From assembly GCF_000166395.1 (NCBI RefSeq), contig NC_014655.1, positions 2,852,001 to 2,916,000 of the forward strand: a stretch of 64,000 nt of DNA, given 5' to 3'. The position numbers and the translations under genes are program-made. The stretch's first letter is position 1. The number at the start of each line of letters is the position of its first letter. Shown in pieces: positions 36,098 through 45,213 of this stretch. The notes beneath the pieces are model-generated. The model saw only the letters and a list, made by a program, of their open reading frames with translations, did not search any database and was not told the origin of the DNA. The stretch is from Leadbetterella byssophila DSM 17132 (GTDB lineage Bacteria > Bacteroidota > Bacteroidia > Cytophagales > Spirosomataceae).

Positions 36098-39000
36098 TTA
36101 ATTTATCTTCTTGAAATAATTTTCTGTCTGGTTCTTATAGAATGGTGTGTAATTAGGGGGTGTGGTTCTCAATAATTCCACTTGTTTTTCTTTTTCTTTT
36201 TTGAATTTTTCTAGATCTGGTGGTGTGGATCTTTGAATCTTTTGTGCTGTTTTAGCTTGGCGATTTGGATCAAGTTCTTGCTCTTTTATTGCTTTGTCTG
36301 CTTCTAGTAGTCTTGTTTCAATTAACTTTTGTCTTCTTTTTAATTCTGGGGTGATCTTTTTGTTGACAAGATCCTCCTCTGATTTCTCCATTTCTTTTTG
36401 AAGATTTTTGAGTTCGTCTCCAAGTTTTTTGCCCACTTCGGTTCCGTTTAGTTTGTCTTGCATTTCTTGAAGTTCCTTTCTTAGTTTAGCTTGTTCATTA
36501 ACTAGTTTAGCTATTTCTTCAGAAATTTCTCTTTGTGTTTTACCTTCGGATCCAATACCTTCCATCCTTTGGTTAATCATTTGTTGTTTCTTTCCGAAAT
36601 CCCCTGGGCTTGATCCATTTTGTTTTCCTTTACCGGATCCTGGAGTTGCCATTTGTGATTGCATCTGTTTGAAAACATCACTTAATAATAAAGCTAAATT
36701 ATTCATAGAGGTCATGCTTGACTGCTGACGCATGGATGCCTGAGGTAATTTTCTCTCGCGGATCAGTTTTACAGATTCATCAATGTGGTTCTTCATTGCC
36801 GTCACTTCTTTTGTGACTGTAGCTTCTAGTTGCATTACTCTACTCGCTAGTGTGAATAAGGAGTCTTCAATTATTTTTGCGTCATTCGCTATGTTTAATT
36901 GTTCCTGTGATAATTGAACAAACCTTGGATCAGATACAGAAAGTGTTCTAAATGTTTTCATGATTCTTTCCTGATCGTGCGAGACCTTGATTAGATTTTC
37001 GAGAATTTCTCTCATGGCATTAAGGTCTACTTGGGCTTGTTGCATTTCAGCCGACTGCATTTGTTGCTCCATCTCCTCTGCCATCTGTTTCATTTTTTTG
37101 GCAGCATTCTTCTGTGCTTTGGATGCAGCATCTTTATTTTGTTGTGATAGTTCCTTTTTAGCCTGCTTCTGATCTTCCGATATTTCTGATTGCTTATCGT
37201 CCATCGGGTCGAAGGACTTATTTAACTCATTGCTTCTATTCTCTATATCCTCCAGCTTCTTTTTGATATCCTCAAACTTTTGATTGATCTTTTCTTGATC
37301 TTGTGGATTTGCATCTGCCTCACTAAGTTTCTCTTGCTCTTCAGCAAGTTCTTTTAATTCATTAGAGGTTTCCTCTATCTTTTGTTTCCTTTGTAGTTCT
37401 TGGAATAACTTCAATGTTCTATCTAGTTCTTTATCCAGGTTTCTCTGGTTCTTATTGAATTTTTCCAATTGGTCTAGTGATTTCTCATCTAGACTCTTTT
37501 CCATCATTTTCTTTAGTTCTTCTAATACTTTGGAGTCTTTACTTTCCATTAACTCGTTTAACATCTTCTGGATCATTTCCATTTTTTGTTGAAGCTGTGG
37601 ACTTTGTTGTTCAAATCTGCTTTGCTTCTCCAATAATTCCTGAAGTTGGTTTTTTAGATCTTGAATCTCCTTATTTAATTCCTCTTTCTTTTGAAGTAGG
37701 CGATCTAGGTCTTTTTTATCCTGAAAATCGAGTTGTTTCTTTTTCTTTAATTCATTCTCTATGGTATTGAGGTCCTTTTTGAAATCACGCGATTTTTTTA
37801 CTAATTCATCAAATTGGTTTTCTGCTTTATTCACCTGGTTTTCCACATCCTGTGAATATTCTTGATCCGTGGGCATGAGGTAACGTAGCGTACTGGTTTT
37901 TGTGGATTTTGGTCCCTTCACCCCATCATTGTCCGTAACCATCAAATAATATTCCAATTGGTCATTTCTTGATAATCCCAATTCTTGTAAATCTAATTGG
38001 TAAAAGAAAGTTTGTGACAAAGAAGATTTGTTAAAAGGTATTTGTATGGATTTGAATTGTGGATTATTTGAATTTCTATAAAATAACTGAAGCTTAGTAA
38101 TACCGTAATCGTCAGATATGGTCCCTCCTATTCCTATGTATTGATATAAGGCGGTATCTGCCATTTGTTCAAAAGTGATCTGTGGATATCTATCGGGGAT
38201 AACGTTGATAAAGTAGTGAATAGGATCTGCATTCTCACTGTGTTCATTGTGTAATTGGATTTCGTATGCGGTGCTTTTGGAAATTTTTCGCTGATAGTTG
38301 AAGTCTCGAAAAATGCCTTTATCCACATTAACCACATCGCTACTGTCGAAAACTATTTCAAATTTATCTGCAGCATCCGTCTTAAAGGACCAGCGTACTA
38401 TAGTACCTTCCGGGATGATTAAGTTACCCACATTATCAAAATTTTCTGGGGATTTCCCTAAATATGCTGGGTACTTTAAAGAAACATTGAATGATAATAA
38501 TTGTGGTCTACCTACTAGGTCAATCTTATATGAATCTGAAGTATATCCTGCTGCTTCAAAATGAAAAGGTGTGGGTTCTTGAATATGATTAAAGGTATGG
38601 CTATAATTAATACCATCCTCTGTTAACATTTTATATCTTCTTCCTTGAGCTAGAATAAAAACTTCATCAGGTAAAGTTTCTCCCTGCATTTTTACGTGTA
38701 GGGTGAAATCTTCATGCTTGTAAGCCTGTAGTTTTTCATTTTCTATATAGAAAGTAAAGGGAGCCGGGTCTGCAAAAGTCTTGGTGAACTTTACAATTCT
38801 TTCTGTACTATGATAAAATTTAGGTAAGGCTAAAGCTATACACAGAGCGATGGCAACTGGCGGTAATACAAATTTGAGATACTTACGATTATCCCGAAAC
38901 TGGATAGCATCCGCAAATTTAATCCATTTTAGCTCTTCGGTTCTTTGCGCTATACTAGCCTCCAATAAAGAATTATCCACAGAATTTACCTGTGCTAACT

Positions 39001-39340
39001 GTATAGTGTTAATAAGTTTATCCTTAATCTCTGGAAAGTATCTCCCTATTTGAATTGCAGCCTCTTCGTTACTTAATTTGTTGTCTGTATTAAATAGATA
39101 ATATAAGGGTTTCAGGATAAATTGTGCCAAAGTATAAGCAGATGCCGCAATGTATATGACAAATAGTATTAGTCGTGGATAAGTGCCAAATCTTCCGATG
39201 AATTCCAGAAAATTAATTAACAAAAACAAACCTAATAGCAAAGCCGTACTGATTAATAGGCCTTTAATTAGCTGGTTTTTGTATAATTTTTTCTTATACT
39301 CCCCTATTTTGTCTATCGTATTTTGCATTGCGGCATTCAT
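36098..39340 (-). CDS. DUF4175 family membrane protein with long coiled coil
   Basis: A 1080-aa protein. Two hydrophobic segments are near 27-45 and 57-80 and one is near 155-175. An extracytoplasmic beta-rich region (about 185-500) follows, then a very long charged Lys/Glu/Gln coiled coil (about 510-1040; KKKQLDFQDKKDLDRLLQKK is representative). This matches the Bacteroidota DUF4175 family, whose function is unknown. The ATG at 39338-39340 lies 5 nt after the xth stop. A second Met four codons in is possible. Its 3' end is 4 bp from the twin parS. Confidence 0.85.
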   Translation of the reverse strand: MNAAMQNTIDKIGEYKKKLYKNQLIKGLLISTALLLGLFLLINFLEFIGRFGTYPRLILFVIYIAASAYTLAQFILKPLYYLFNTDNKLSNEEAAIQIGRYFPEIKDKLINTIQLAQVNSVDNSLLEASIAQRTEELKWIKFADAIQFRDNRKYLKFVLPPVAIALCIALALPKFYHSTERIVKFTKTFADPAPFTFYIENEKLQAYKHEDFTLHVKMQGETLPDEVFILAQGRRYKMLTEDGINYSHTFNHIQEPTPFHFEAAGYTSDSYKIDLVGRPQLLSFNVSLKYPAYLGKSPENFDNVGNLIIPEGTIVRWSFKTDAADKFEIVFDSSDVVNVDKGIFRDFNYQRKISKSTAYEIQLHNEHSENADPIHYFINVIPDRYPQITFEQMADTALYQYIGIGGTISDDYGITKLQLFYRNSNNPQFKSIQIPFNKSSLSQTFFYQLDLQELGLSRNDQLEYYLMVTDNDGVKGPKSTKTSTLRYLMPTDQEYSQDVENQVNKAENQFDELVKKSRDFKKDLNTIENELKKKKQLDFQDKKDLDRLLQKKEELNKEIQDLKNQLQELLEKQSRFEQQSPQLQQKMEMIQKMLNELMESKDSKVLEELKKMMEKSLDEKSLDQLEKFNKNQRNLDKELDRTLKLFQELQRKQKIEETSNELKELAEEQEKLSEADANPQDQEKINQKFEDIKKKLEDIENRSNELNKSFDPMDDKQSEISEDQKQAKKELSQQNKDAASKAQKNAAKKMKQMAEEMEQQMQSAEMQQAQVDLNAMREILENLIKVSHDQERIMKTFRTLSVSDPRFVQLSQEQLNIANDAKIIEDSLFTLASRVMQLEATVTKEVTAMKNHIDESVKLIRERKLPQASMRQQSSMTSMNNLALLLSDVFKQMQSQMATPGSGKGKQNGSSPGDFGKKQQMINQRMEGIGSEGKTQREISEEIAKLVNEQAKLRKELQEMQDKLNGTEVGKKLGDELKNLQKEMEKSEEDLVNKKITPELKRRQKLIETRLLEADKAIKEQELDPNRQAKTAQKIQRSTPPDLEKFKKEKEKQVELLRTTPPNYTPFYKNQTENYFKKIN

Positions 39341-39345
39341 AGCTT

Positions 39346-40110
39346 CTACAATTTGAATTCTAAAGAAACCGGGCAGTGATCAGACATCATCACATCTGAG
39401 TGAATGTGCACATTCTGAATACTTTCCGGTAACATATTTGCTGCAAATATATAATCAATACGCCATCCAAGGTTCTTTCCTCTTGCCCCTGCTCTGTATG
39501 ACCACCAAGTGTAATGATGAGGGTCTTTTACTTTATGTCTGAAAGTATCCACAAATCCGCATTCGCAAAAACGGTCTACCCATGCTCTCTCTTCTGGCAA
39601 GAAACCGGATGTTTTTGCATTGGATTTAGGATTATGTATATCTATTTCCTTGTGACAAATATTTACATCTCCACAAATCAACAAAGGCGTACCTGTAGCT
39701 TTGAGTTTCTCTGCATAGATTAAAAAGTCATCTAGAAACTTATATTTTATTTCCTGGCGAACATCTCCTGTGGTTCCGGAAGGAAAATATGCTGAAACCA
39801 ACTGGAAATCAGCGAATTGTGCTAAAATTATTCTTCCTTCTGAGTCGTATAATTCGTGTTCTATTCCTTTAACTATTTGATTAGCAGGTATTTTACTTAA
39901 AATAGCTACTCCACTGTAACCTTTTTTAATTGCCGGATACCAATAGCAATGGTAACCCAGATCTGTGAAAAGACTTTCAACTAGTTCAGTTTCTGAAAGT
40001 TTTATTTCTTGTAAACATAAAATATCTGGGTTTTCTTTGCTTAGCCATTCCAGCAAGCCTTTGTTAATGGCTGATCGGATGCCGTTTACGTTAAATGTAG
40101 TAATTTTCAT
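39346..40110 (-). CDS. xth: Exodeoxyribonuclease III / AP endonuclease
   Basis: A 254-aa Xth-type enzyme of base excision repair that cuts at abasic sites and removes 3'-blocks. The EEP-fold motifs are all present: TTFNVNGIRSA at 4-14, LCLQEIK at 33-39 (Glu metal ligand), YSGVAILSK near 65, LICGDVNI near 145 (Asp/Asn), LGWRIDYIF near 215 and MSDHCPVSLEF at the end (catalytic Asp-His). It is in the middle of a tightly packed three-gene unit with the 116-aa gene 3 nt before it and DUF4175 5 nt after. Confidence 0.95.
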   Translation of the reverse strand: MKITTFNVNGIRSAINKGLLEWLSKENPDILCLQEIKLSETELVESLFTDLGYHCYWYPAIKKGYSGVAILSKIPANQIVKGIEHELYDSEGRIILAQFADFQLVSAYFPSGTTGDVRQEIKYKFLDDFLIYAEKLKATGTPLLICGDVNICHKEIDIHNPKSNAKTSGFLPEERAWVDRFCECGFVDTFRHKVKDPHHYTWWSYRAGARGKNLGWRIDYIFAANMLPESIQNVHIHSDVMMSDHCPVSLEFKL

Positions 40111-40113
40111 AGT

Positions 40114-40464
40114 TTAGATATGTAAGCCGACTTCCTCGCGGAAATATCGGATGATATAATGCTTTAGTAGGTTTTCTTGGGCTAAAAGGTCCATATTGGG
40201 CAATTCCTTCAGCTTTTCCCAATGTGGCCAGCCTTCTTGATCTGTACCTGCCAATCGGTAATAGCCGTCTAGGCTAAGTACTTTACAAATGGCTATATGC
40301 AATAGGTCTTGCTTCTGTTCTTTTTCAAATCTAAGGGCTCCCTTTCCTAATTCTTGAACGCCTATTAGGAACAATACTCCATTTAAATCCTTGGGTTTCT
40401 TACCTGTAGTCTGTTCTAAAAAACGAAGAAGTTTGTCCCATATTTCTTTATCTTCAATGGTCAT
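40114..40464 (-). CDS. Conserved hypothetical protein
   Basis: A 116-aa soluble, mostly helical protein (MTIEDKEIWDKLLRFLEQTT...), with the motif GVQELGKGALRFEKEQKQDL near 35-54. I cannot name the family. It precedes xth by 3 nt, so it is co-transcribed with a DNA-repair gene. Its start codon lies 3 nt from that of the divergent comF-type gene, so the promoters of the two must overlap each other's coding regions. Confidence 0.75.
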   Translation of the reverse strand: MTIEDKEIWDKLLRFLEQTTGKKPKDLNGVLFLIGVQELGKGALRFEKEQKQDLLHIAICKVLSLDGYYRLAGTDQEGWPHWEKLKELPNMDLLAQENLLKHYIIRYFREEVGLHI

Positions 40465-40467
40465 AAA

Positions 40468-41151
40468 ATGATGAATATTAATCTATACTATCTACGATCT
40501 TCCCTCCTTGATTTCTTCTTTCCAAGGTTTTGCGTAGCATGTGAAAAACAAATCACAGAGTGGGAAAGTGCCATTTGTTTACCTTGCTTCTGGTCTATGC
40601 CTAGATATTCAGCTTTACAAATGGACCACCTAAGGTCTAAATTTTGGGGTAAAGTCAAGATTCACGGCGTATTTGCCTACCTCAAGTTTCAGAAAGGAAA
40701 CGCTGTTCAGGATGTTCTGCATGCCATTAAATATAAAAATCAAAGGGAATTAGCCATCTGGTTAGGCCAATCTATGGGCAGAGAATTTTTCTGGAATGTG
40801 GATGCTATTGTACCCATACCCTTGCATAAAGATAAATGGAAAACCAGAGGTTTTAATCAGGCAGCATGTTTGGCTTTAGGTATTAGTAAAATTTGGAATG
40901 TGCAAATAAGAGCAGATTTACTTCTTAAAAAGAGAAATACGGTTACCCAAACAAAATCAGGAGGTAGATTAAGCAGGTTTTTAAATCTACAGAAAGCATT
41001 TGTGGGTGTTCCGCAAGAAAATATACCTCAGCGAGTACTTCTGGTGGATGATGTTTTAACTACAGGTGCCACCTTAGAAGCGGCATCTGTAGTCCTTTTG
41101 GGTCTAGGAGTTAAGGAGGTTTATATAGCTTGCTTAGCTGCAGCCGACTAG
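40468..41151 (+). CDS. ComF family phosphoribosyltransferase-like protein
   Basis: A 227-aa ComF-type protein. An N-terminal zinc ribbon (CVACEKQI and CLPCFW, two CxxC at about 22-25 and 37-40) is followed by a PRT domain with the PRPP loop VLLVDDVLTTGATLEAAS at about 191-208 and the hood pattern PIPLHKDKWKTRGFNQA near 116-132. In naturally competent bacteria ComF assists DNA uptake; elsewhere the role is unclear. Either of two adjacent ATGs could start it. Its TAG stop overlaps the TAG of the convergent M14 gene within a shared CTAG. Confidence 0.9.
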   Translation: MMNINLYYLRSSLLDFFFPRFCVACEKQITEWESAICLPCFWSMPRYSALQMDHLRSKFWGKVKIHGVFAYLKFQKGNAVQDVLHAIKYKNQRELAIWLGQSMGREFFWNVDAIVPIPLHKDKWKTRGFNQAACLALGISKIWNVQIRADLLLKKRNTVTQTKSGGRLSRFLNLQKAFVGVPQENIPQRVLLVDDVLTTGATLEAASVVLLGLGVKEVYIACLAAAD

Positions 41152-42317
41152 TATTTTTTAAGTATTTCTACTAGTTCCCTTGCTGATGCTCTGCTCTTCT
41201 TACGTATAAATTCATCTTCCGTCTTATCCCCGATCTCAAATACCAATGCTTCCGTGCCATACGTTTCAAATAAGTAACTGAATGCTGTAGAAGTAGGTGG
41301 TTCGAAATATAAAGGTTTAATGTGTGGAGAATAATCCGGTAAATGTTTACTCGATGTCCTGATCCATTCCTCTACAAATCTGGTTCTACCCTTCTTAAGG
41401 TCCGGATTTACGATATAATAGATGTCTTCATAAGTAGAATGGAAATCTATAGAGAATATTAAGTCTCCTTGTACCCAATTTTTCAGGAAATCCCGTACCA
41501 AACGCGTTTCATCTTGATGAAATTCATACCAGTCTCTATTCAGATCAACTCCCCTTGAATTATGCCTCCAGTTGCCCGCGTCCACACCATCAGGATTCAA
41601 CAACGGTAATACTAATGCATGATAATTATCGGTAAATTCAGGAAGCTGGGATAATTCTTCTATGAAGTACTGCATGGCCTTATGACCCGTCACTTCTGGT
41701 GGATGCTGTCTTCCTAAAAAGACCAATTGTCTTTTTGAAGACTTATTCCCTATTTCAAAATAGGGAATGGGTAAACCATTTGGCGTATTTCCTATTTTTA
41801 GCGGTTCTGAGCCTGTTAAATCTAAAATCCATCTGTAGACATCAGAACTAGTAAAAAGTGGCTGTGAGGCCACGAAAAGAGGCCTATTGGACAGTTCCAA
41901 ATAAAAGGTATACTCACTCCCCGAAGATTTTCCTCCCAATTGATGCCAATGCACCCGGTCTCCGCTCCATTTGGGATCATATCTGTGCTTGTATTTGGAA
42001 GGATATATTAACTTTATCTCCACTTCTCTATGTTCTTCTGTGCTAATTCTAAATGCATACCAGGGACTCGAATTTATGGGTTCATTTTCCGGTGCAATGG
42101 GTATACAAATGGCGCCTGTTGAATCCAAGTAAGGCTGCTCACATGCGCCTCCTTCAAACTTGTTTTCGATGATAACATCCCCTAATTCTACCCTGCCTTT
42201 GCACCGTCCTAAAGTAGGCCTACTTCGCGTATCCACAGGCTTAATGGGCTCTTGTCCTTTAAAGTTTTGGGCTATAAGCGTAATGCTGAAGCTCATTAGT
42301 AGTAAAATCTTATACAT
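41148..42317 (-). CDS. Exported M14 family zinc carboxypeptidase
   Basis: A 389-aa peptidase with signal peptide MYKILLLMSFSITLIAQ. An N-terminal beta-sandwich (about 30-165) precedes the M14 domain: HPPEVTGH near 204 (HxxE zinc ligands), NPDGVDAGNW, NSRGVDLNRDW near 253 (Asn-Arg substrate clamp), SIDFHST near 288 (third zinc His), and the catalytic Glu in VFEIGDKTEDE near 365. The order fits the cytosolic-carboxypeptidase-like/M14-6 group. A TAACTTTG promoter element lies 20 nt upstream. It is a single-gene unit. Confidence 0.9.
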   Translation of the reverse strand: MYKILLLMSFSITLIAQNFKGQEPIKPVDTRSRPTLGRCKGRVELGDVIIENKFEGGACEQPYLDSTGAICIPIAPENEPINSSPWYAFRISTEEHREVEIKLIYPSKYKHRYDPKWSGDRVHWHQLGGKSSGSEYTFYLELSNRPLFVASQPLFTSSDVYRWILDLTGSEPLKIGNTPNGLPIPYFEIGNKSSKRQLVFLGRQHPPEVTGHKAMQYFIEELSQLPEFTDNYHALVLPLLNPDGVDAGNWRHNSRGVDLNRDWYEFHQDETRLVRDFLKNWVQGDLIFSIDFHSTYEDIYYIVNPDLKKGRTRFVEEWIRTSSKHLPDYSPHIKPLYFEPPTSTAFSYLFETYGTEALVFEIGDKTEDEFIRKKSRASARELVEILKKY

Positions 42318-42337
42318 TTTTAATGATTATTAGTCTA

Positions 42338-42345
42338 CAAAGTTA
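42338..42345 (-). promoter_or_regulatory. Candidate -7 element (TAACTTTG) of the M14 peptidase gene
   Basis: CAAAGTTA on the plus strand reads TAACTTTG on the minus strand, 20 nt upstream of the ATG at 42317. It is in the divergent spacer shared with the thioesterase promoter. Confidence 0.45.
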
Positions 42346-42375
42346 GTAGAGTAAATAATAAATCCAGCATTTTTA

Positions 42376-42383
42376 TACCTTTG
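42376..42383 (+). promoter_or_regulatory. Candidate -7 element (TACCTTTG) of the thioesterase-helicase pair
   Basis: TACCTTTG matches TAnnTTTG and ends 20 nt before the GTG start at 42404. Confidence 0.5.
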
Positions 42384-42403
42384 TTCCATCAATAAATTTT
42401 ATA

Positions 42404-42901
42404 GTGACTCCATATTTTGCAGAAACTCGCATCAGATGGTCAGATCTTGATGCAAATAGACATCTAGCGAATGCTTCCTACATGAATTTTACATCCTATG
42501 CCCGAATGGACTACCTTCGTCATCTAGGCATTCATATGCGGGATTTGATGAAGTGGAATCTAGGTCCTGCCGTACTAAGAGAGGAATTTTCCTTTTTTAA
42601 AGAAGGGTATGATAACGAAGACATTATCATTACGGTAGAAGTAACCGGTATGTCTAAACAGGGTGAAATGTTTGAATTTACCCATAATCTTTACAAGAAA
42701 AAAGATGGAACACACATGGCATATTCACGCGTATTAGGAGTATGGTTTAGTATGGACCAAAGAAAAATAACTCCCCCTCCTACTGAAATGTTAGAGAAGT
42801 TCCAAAAGGTAGTAGCTCAGGATGCTAAGGTACTAAGCCTTGCAGATCTGAAAAACCTACCTGTAAAGCCTCAAAACATTAATATTGAAGATTGGCTTTG
42901 A
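42404..42901 (+). CDS. Acyl-CoA thioesterase, 4HBT hotdog family
   Basis: A 165-aa hotdog-fold protein. The motif RWSDLDANRHLANASYMNF at 10-28 contains the catalytic Asp region of 4-hydroxybenzoyl-CoA thioesterase-like enzymes. It probably hydrolyses acyl-CoA or acyl-ACP thioesters; the substrate is unknown. It starts at a GTG at 42404 (no upstream ATG in frame) behind a TACCTTTG element. Its TGA overlaps the TTG start of the SNF2 gene, so the two are translationally coupled although functionally unrelated. Confidence 0.87.
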   Translation: MTPYFAETRIRWSDLDANRHLANASYMNFTSYARMDYLRHLGIHMRDLMKWNLGPAVLREEFSFFKEGYDNEDIIITVEVTGMSKQGEMFEFTHNLYKKKDGTHMAYSRVLGVWFSMDQRKITPPPTEMLEKFQKVVAQDAKVLSLADLKNLPVKPQNINIEDWL

Positions 42902-45213
42902 TTCTTCAGGATAACATAGTTCTACTCTCCAGAGGAATTGATTTTCTAGAGCTGGAAGTGCAGGATGCTATGGGTAATTTCCTGGTTACCTTTGCACCAT
43001 CTCCCTCCTGCAACTGTTCTGAACCTCAGCCTTGCCCTCATATCCAAGCAGCGATGACTTGGAAAGATACCCAAAAAAAGGAAGTCATAACCTCTAAAGA
43101 AGGAAAGGCATATACCCGTCAGGGAATGATCCGACGCGTGCTAGCCGAACGAAAGAAACGTGCGGATTCTGAGAAATATGTACTAAAAAAGGCGTCAAAC
43201 TCACACGGAGAACATAAACTAATCACCGCAGGAGGAAAAACCTATAAACTTACCTTAAGGACGAAGGATAATGGGTATTGCGACTGCTCCGACTATGCTA
43301 CTAATAAACTGGGAACTTGCAAGCACCTCATGTTTGCCAAAAAACATTTGTCGGTATCTGATGATGCCTTCCCCTTTCTGGAGATATACCTAGATCCTCT
43401 AAATCATTACCAGATCACTTGGTTTGGCCCAGAAACGCTCCCTTTAGAACAGCAAAAATTGATTCGATTATACTTTGGTAACCAAAAATTCATACCCGAA
43501 AAGCAAACATTGATGTTTTTTGGCTTTATCAAAGAGGCAAAGAAGTTCAAGAATATTCTAATCCGCCCGGATGTACTGGAGAAAATCGAAAGCGAATTTG
43601 AAAAACAATTGTTGTTTCAAAAAGAAGCTGATACCCAACTGGATTTCTCTCTAATCAAAGCAGATTTATTCGAATATCAGAAAGAAGGGATCCAATTTGC
43701 TACCTTTAGAAAGGGCGCCATCTTGGCGGATGAAATGGGTTTGGGCAAAACCATTCAGGCCATTGGCGCAGCCATCTATAAAAAACAACTCCTGGGCTTC
43801 AAAAATTGCCTAATTGTTTGTCCTGCTTCCCTGAAAATGCAATGGAAGGCAGAGATTGAAAAGTTTACCAGTGAAACAGTCTTCCTGCCTGCTGACGGTA
43901 AATTTCAATTGAAAGATATTCCCTCCTACTTTATACTTCTAACGTATGAAACTATAGTTAAAGATATTTCTTACCTAAAGGAGCAGGGGTTTGATTTGAT
44001 TATCCTGGATGAAGCACAAAGGATAAGAAACTTTGAAACCCAAACTTCAAATGCCATAAAAGCCCTACAAAAGAATCATGCTCTGGTTCTCACAGGTACA
44101 CCCATTGAAAATAAACTGGTGGACCTTTATTCCATCACCGCTTTCATTGATCTAAAACTCTTGTCGCCCCTATGGGAGTTTTCTTACCAGCATTGTTACT
44201 TCGATGTTGAAAATGAAAACAAGATAACCGGGTATTACAACCTGAACAGTCTAAAGGAAAAACTGCAGCCTATCCTACTACGGAGAGAAAGAACAGAGGT
44301 GATGACTCAGTTGAACAAACGAACAATTATAGACATTCCGGTAGAAATGCATCCCGTTCAGAGGGAAATGCATGCCCAATTAGCCCAGAAGGTATCCATG
44401 ATTGTCAGTAAAAAATTGAAAACTCCTTATGATTGGCAGATGTTAACCCAATATCTGCAGAAGATGAGGATGCTTTGCGACGGTGTTTTTCTCTTAGATC
44501 AGGAGCAAGATATATCTCCAAAATTAAAGGAATTAGAAGAAATTCTTCTAGAAAAGTTAGATTTAAAGGTTCAAAAGGTGCTCATCTTCTCCGAGTGGCT
44601 AGCGGTATTAGATAAGATAGCTATCATTTTACAAAGAAACGAGATAGATTTTGCCGTTTTAACTGGAAATGTACCTGTAAAATCTCGACAAAAGTTAGTA
44701 GATCAGTTTAACACAGACCAAAGGTGTAGAGTATTCTTATGCACAGAAACTGCCGGTTCGGGTCTAAACCTGCAATCTGCAGATACCGTTATAAACTTTG
44801 AACTTCCCTGGAATCCTGCAAAGAAAAATCAGAGAATAGGAAGGATTGATAGAATAGGTCAAAAAAATAGTAAGTTGACCATCATCAATCTGATCATGAG
44901 AGATTCCATTGAAACCAAGCTGATCCAAGGGCTAAAGCTCAAACAGGATTTGTTTGATAGTATCTTGGAGACGGGTAATGAGTCAGATGATGTAGACCTA
45001 ACAGAAAAGGCTCAATTCCTTCAGGAATTGGAGCATGCATTTGCAGAGCAAGAGCACCCAAAAGATGAAATTCAGGAGATCTTGCAAAAGGGTATAGATT
45101 TCCTTTCAGGGATTTATAAGATTAGCACCGGAAAAGAGCTAAATCCGGAAGGATGTAGATTAGAAAAGGATATCCATACCGGAGAATGGGTTATCCGTTT
45201 TAAAATAGACTAA
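42898..45213 (+). CDS. SNF2-family helicase with two N-terminal SWIM-type zinc fingers
   Basis: A protein of about 771 aa. The TTG at 42898 overlaps the preceding TGA (TTGA); a TTG at 42892 is also possible. Near the N-terminus, CNC...CPH (about residues 38-48) is a short SWIM-like CxC...CxH set. CDC...CKH (about 128-143) is a complete SWIM finger. The SNF2 ATPase follows: DEMGLGKTIQ near 278 (motif I), LDEAQR (motif II, DEAQ form), LTGTPIEN (III), then the C-terminal lobe with LIFSEW, TETAGSGLNLQ and QRIGRIDRIGQ (VI). Such proteins remodel DNA-protein complexes. Its 3' end overlaps the convergent radical SAM gene by 14 bp. Confidence 0.92.
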   Translation: MILQDNIVLLSRGIDFLELEVQDAMGNFLVTFAPSPSCNCSEPQPCPHIQAAMTWKDTQKKEVITSKEGKAYTRQGMIRRVLAERKKRADSEKYVLKKASNSHGEHKLITAGGKTYKLTLRTKDNGYCDCSDYATNKLGTCKHLMFAKKHLSVSDDAFPFLEIYLDPLNHYQITWFGPETLPLEQQKLIRLYFGNQKFIPEKQTLMFFGFIKEAKKFKNILIRPDVLEKIESEFEKQLLFQKEADTQLDFSLIKADLFEYQKEGIQFATFRKGAILADEMGLGKTIQAIGAAIYKKQLLGFKNCLIVCPASLKMQWKAEIEKFTSETVFLPADGKFQLKDIPSYFILLTYETIVKDISYLKEQGFDLIILDEAQRIRNFETQTSNAIKALQKNHALVLTGTPIENKLVDLYSITAFIDLKLLSPLWEFSYQHCYFDVENENKITGYYNLNSLKEKLQPILLRRERTEVMTQLNKRTIIDIPVEMHPVQREMHAQLAQKVSMIVSKKLKTPYDWQMLTQYLQKMRMLCDGVFLLDQEQDISPKLKELEEILLEKLDLKVQKVLIFSEWLAVLDKIAIILQRNEIDFAVLTGNVPVKSRQKLVDQFNTDQRCRVFLCTETAGSGLNLQSADTVINFELPWNPAKKNQRIGRIDRIGQKNSKLTIINLIMRDSIETKLIQGLKLKQDLFDSILETGNESDDVDLTEKAQFLQELEHAFAEQEHPKDEIQEILQKGIDFLSGIYKISTGKELNPEGCRLEKDIHTGEWVIRFKID

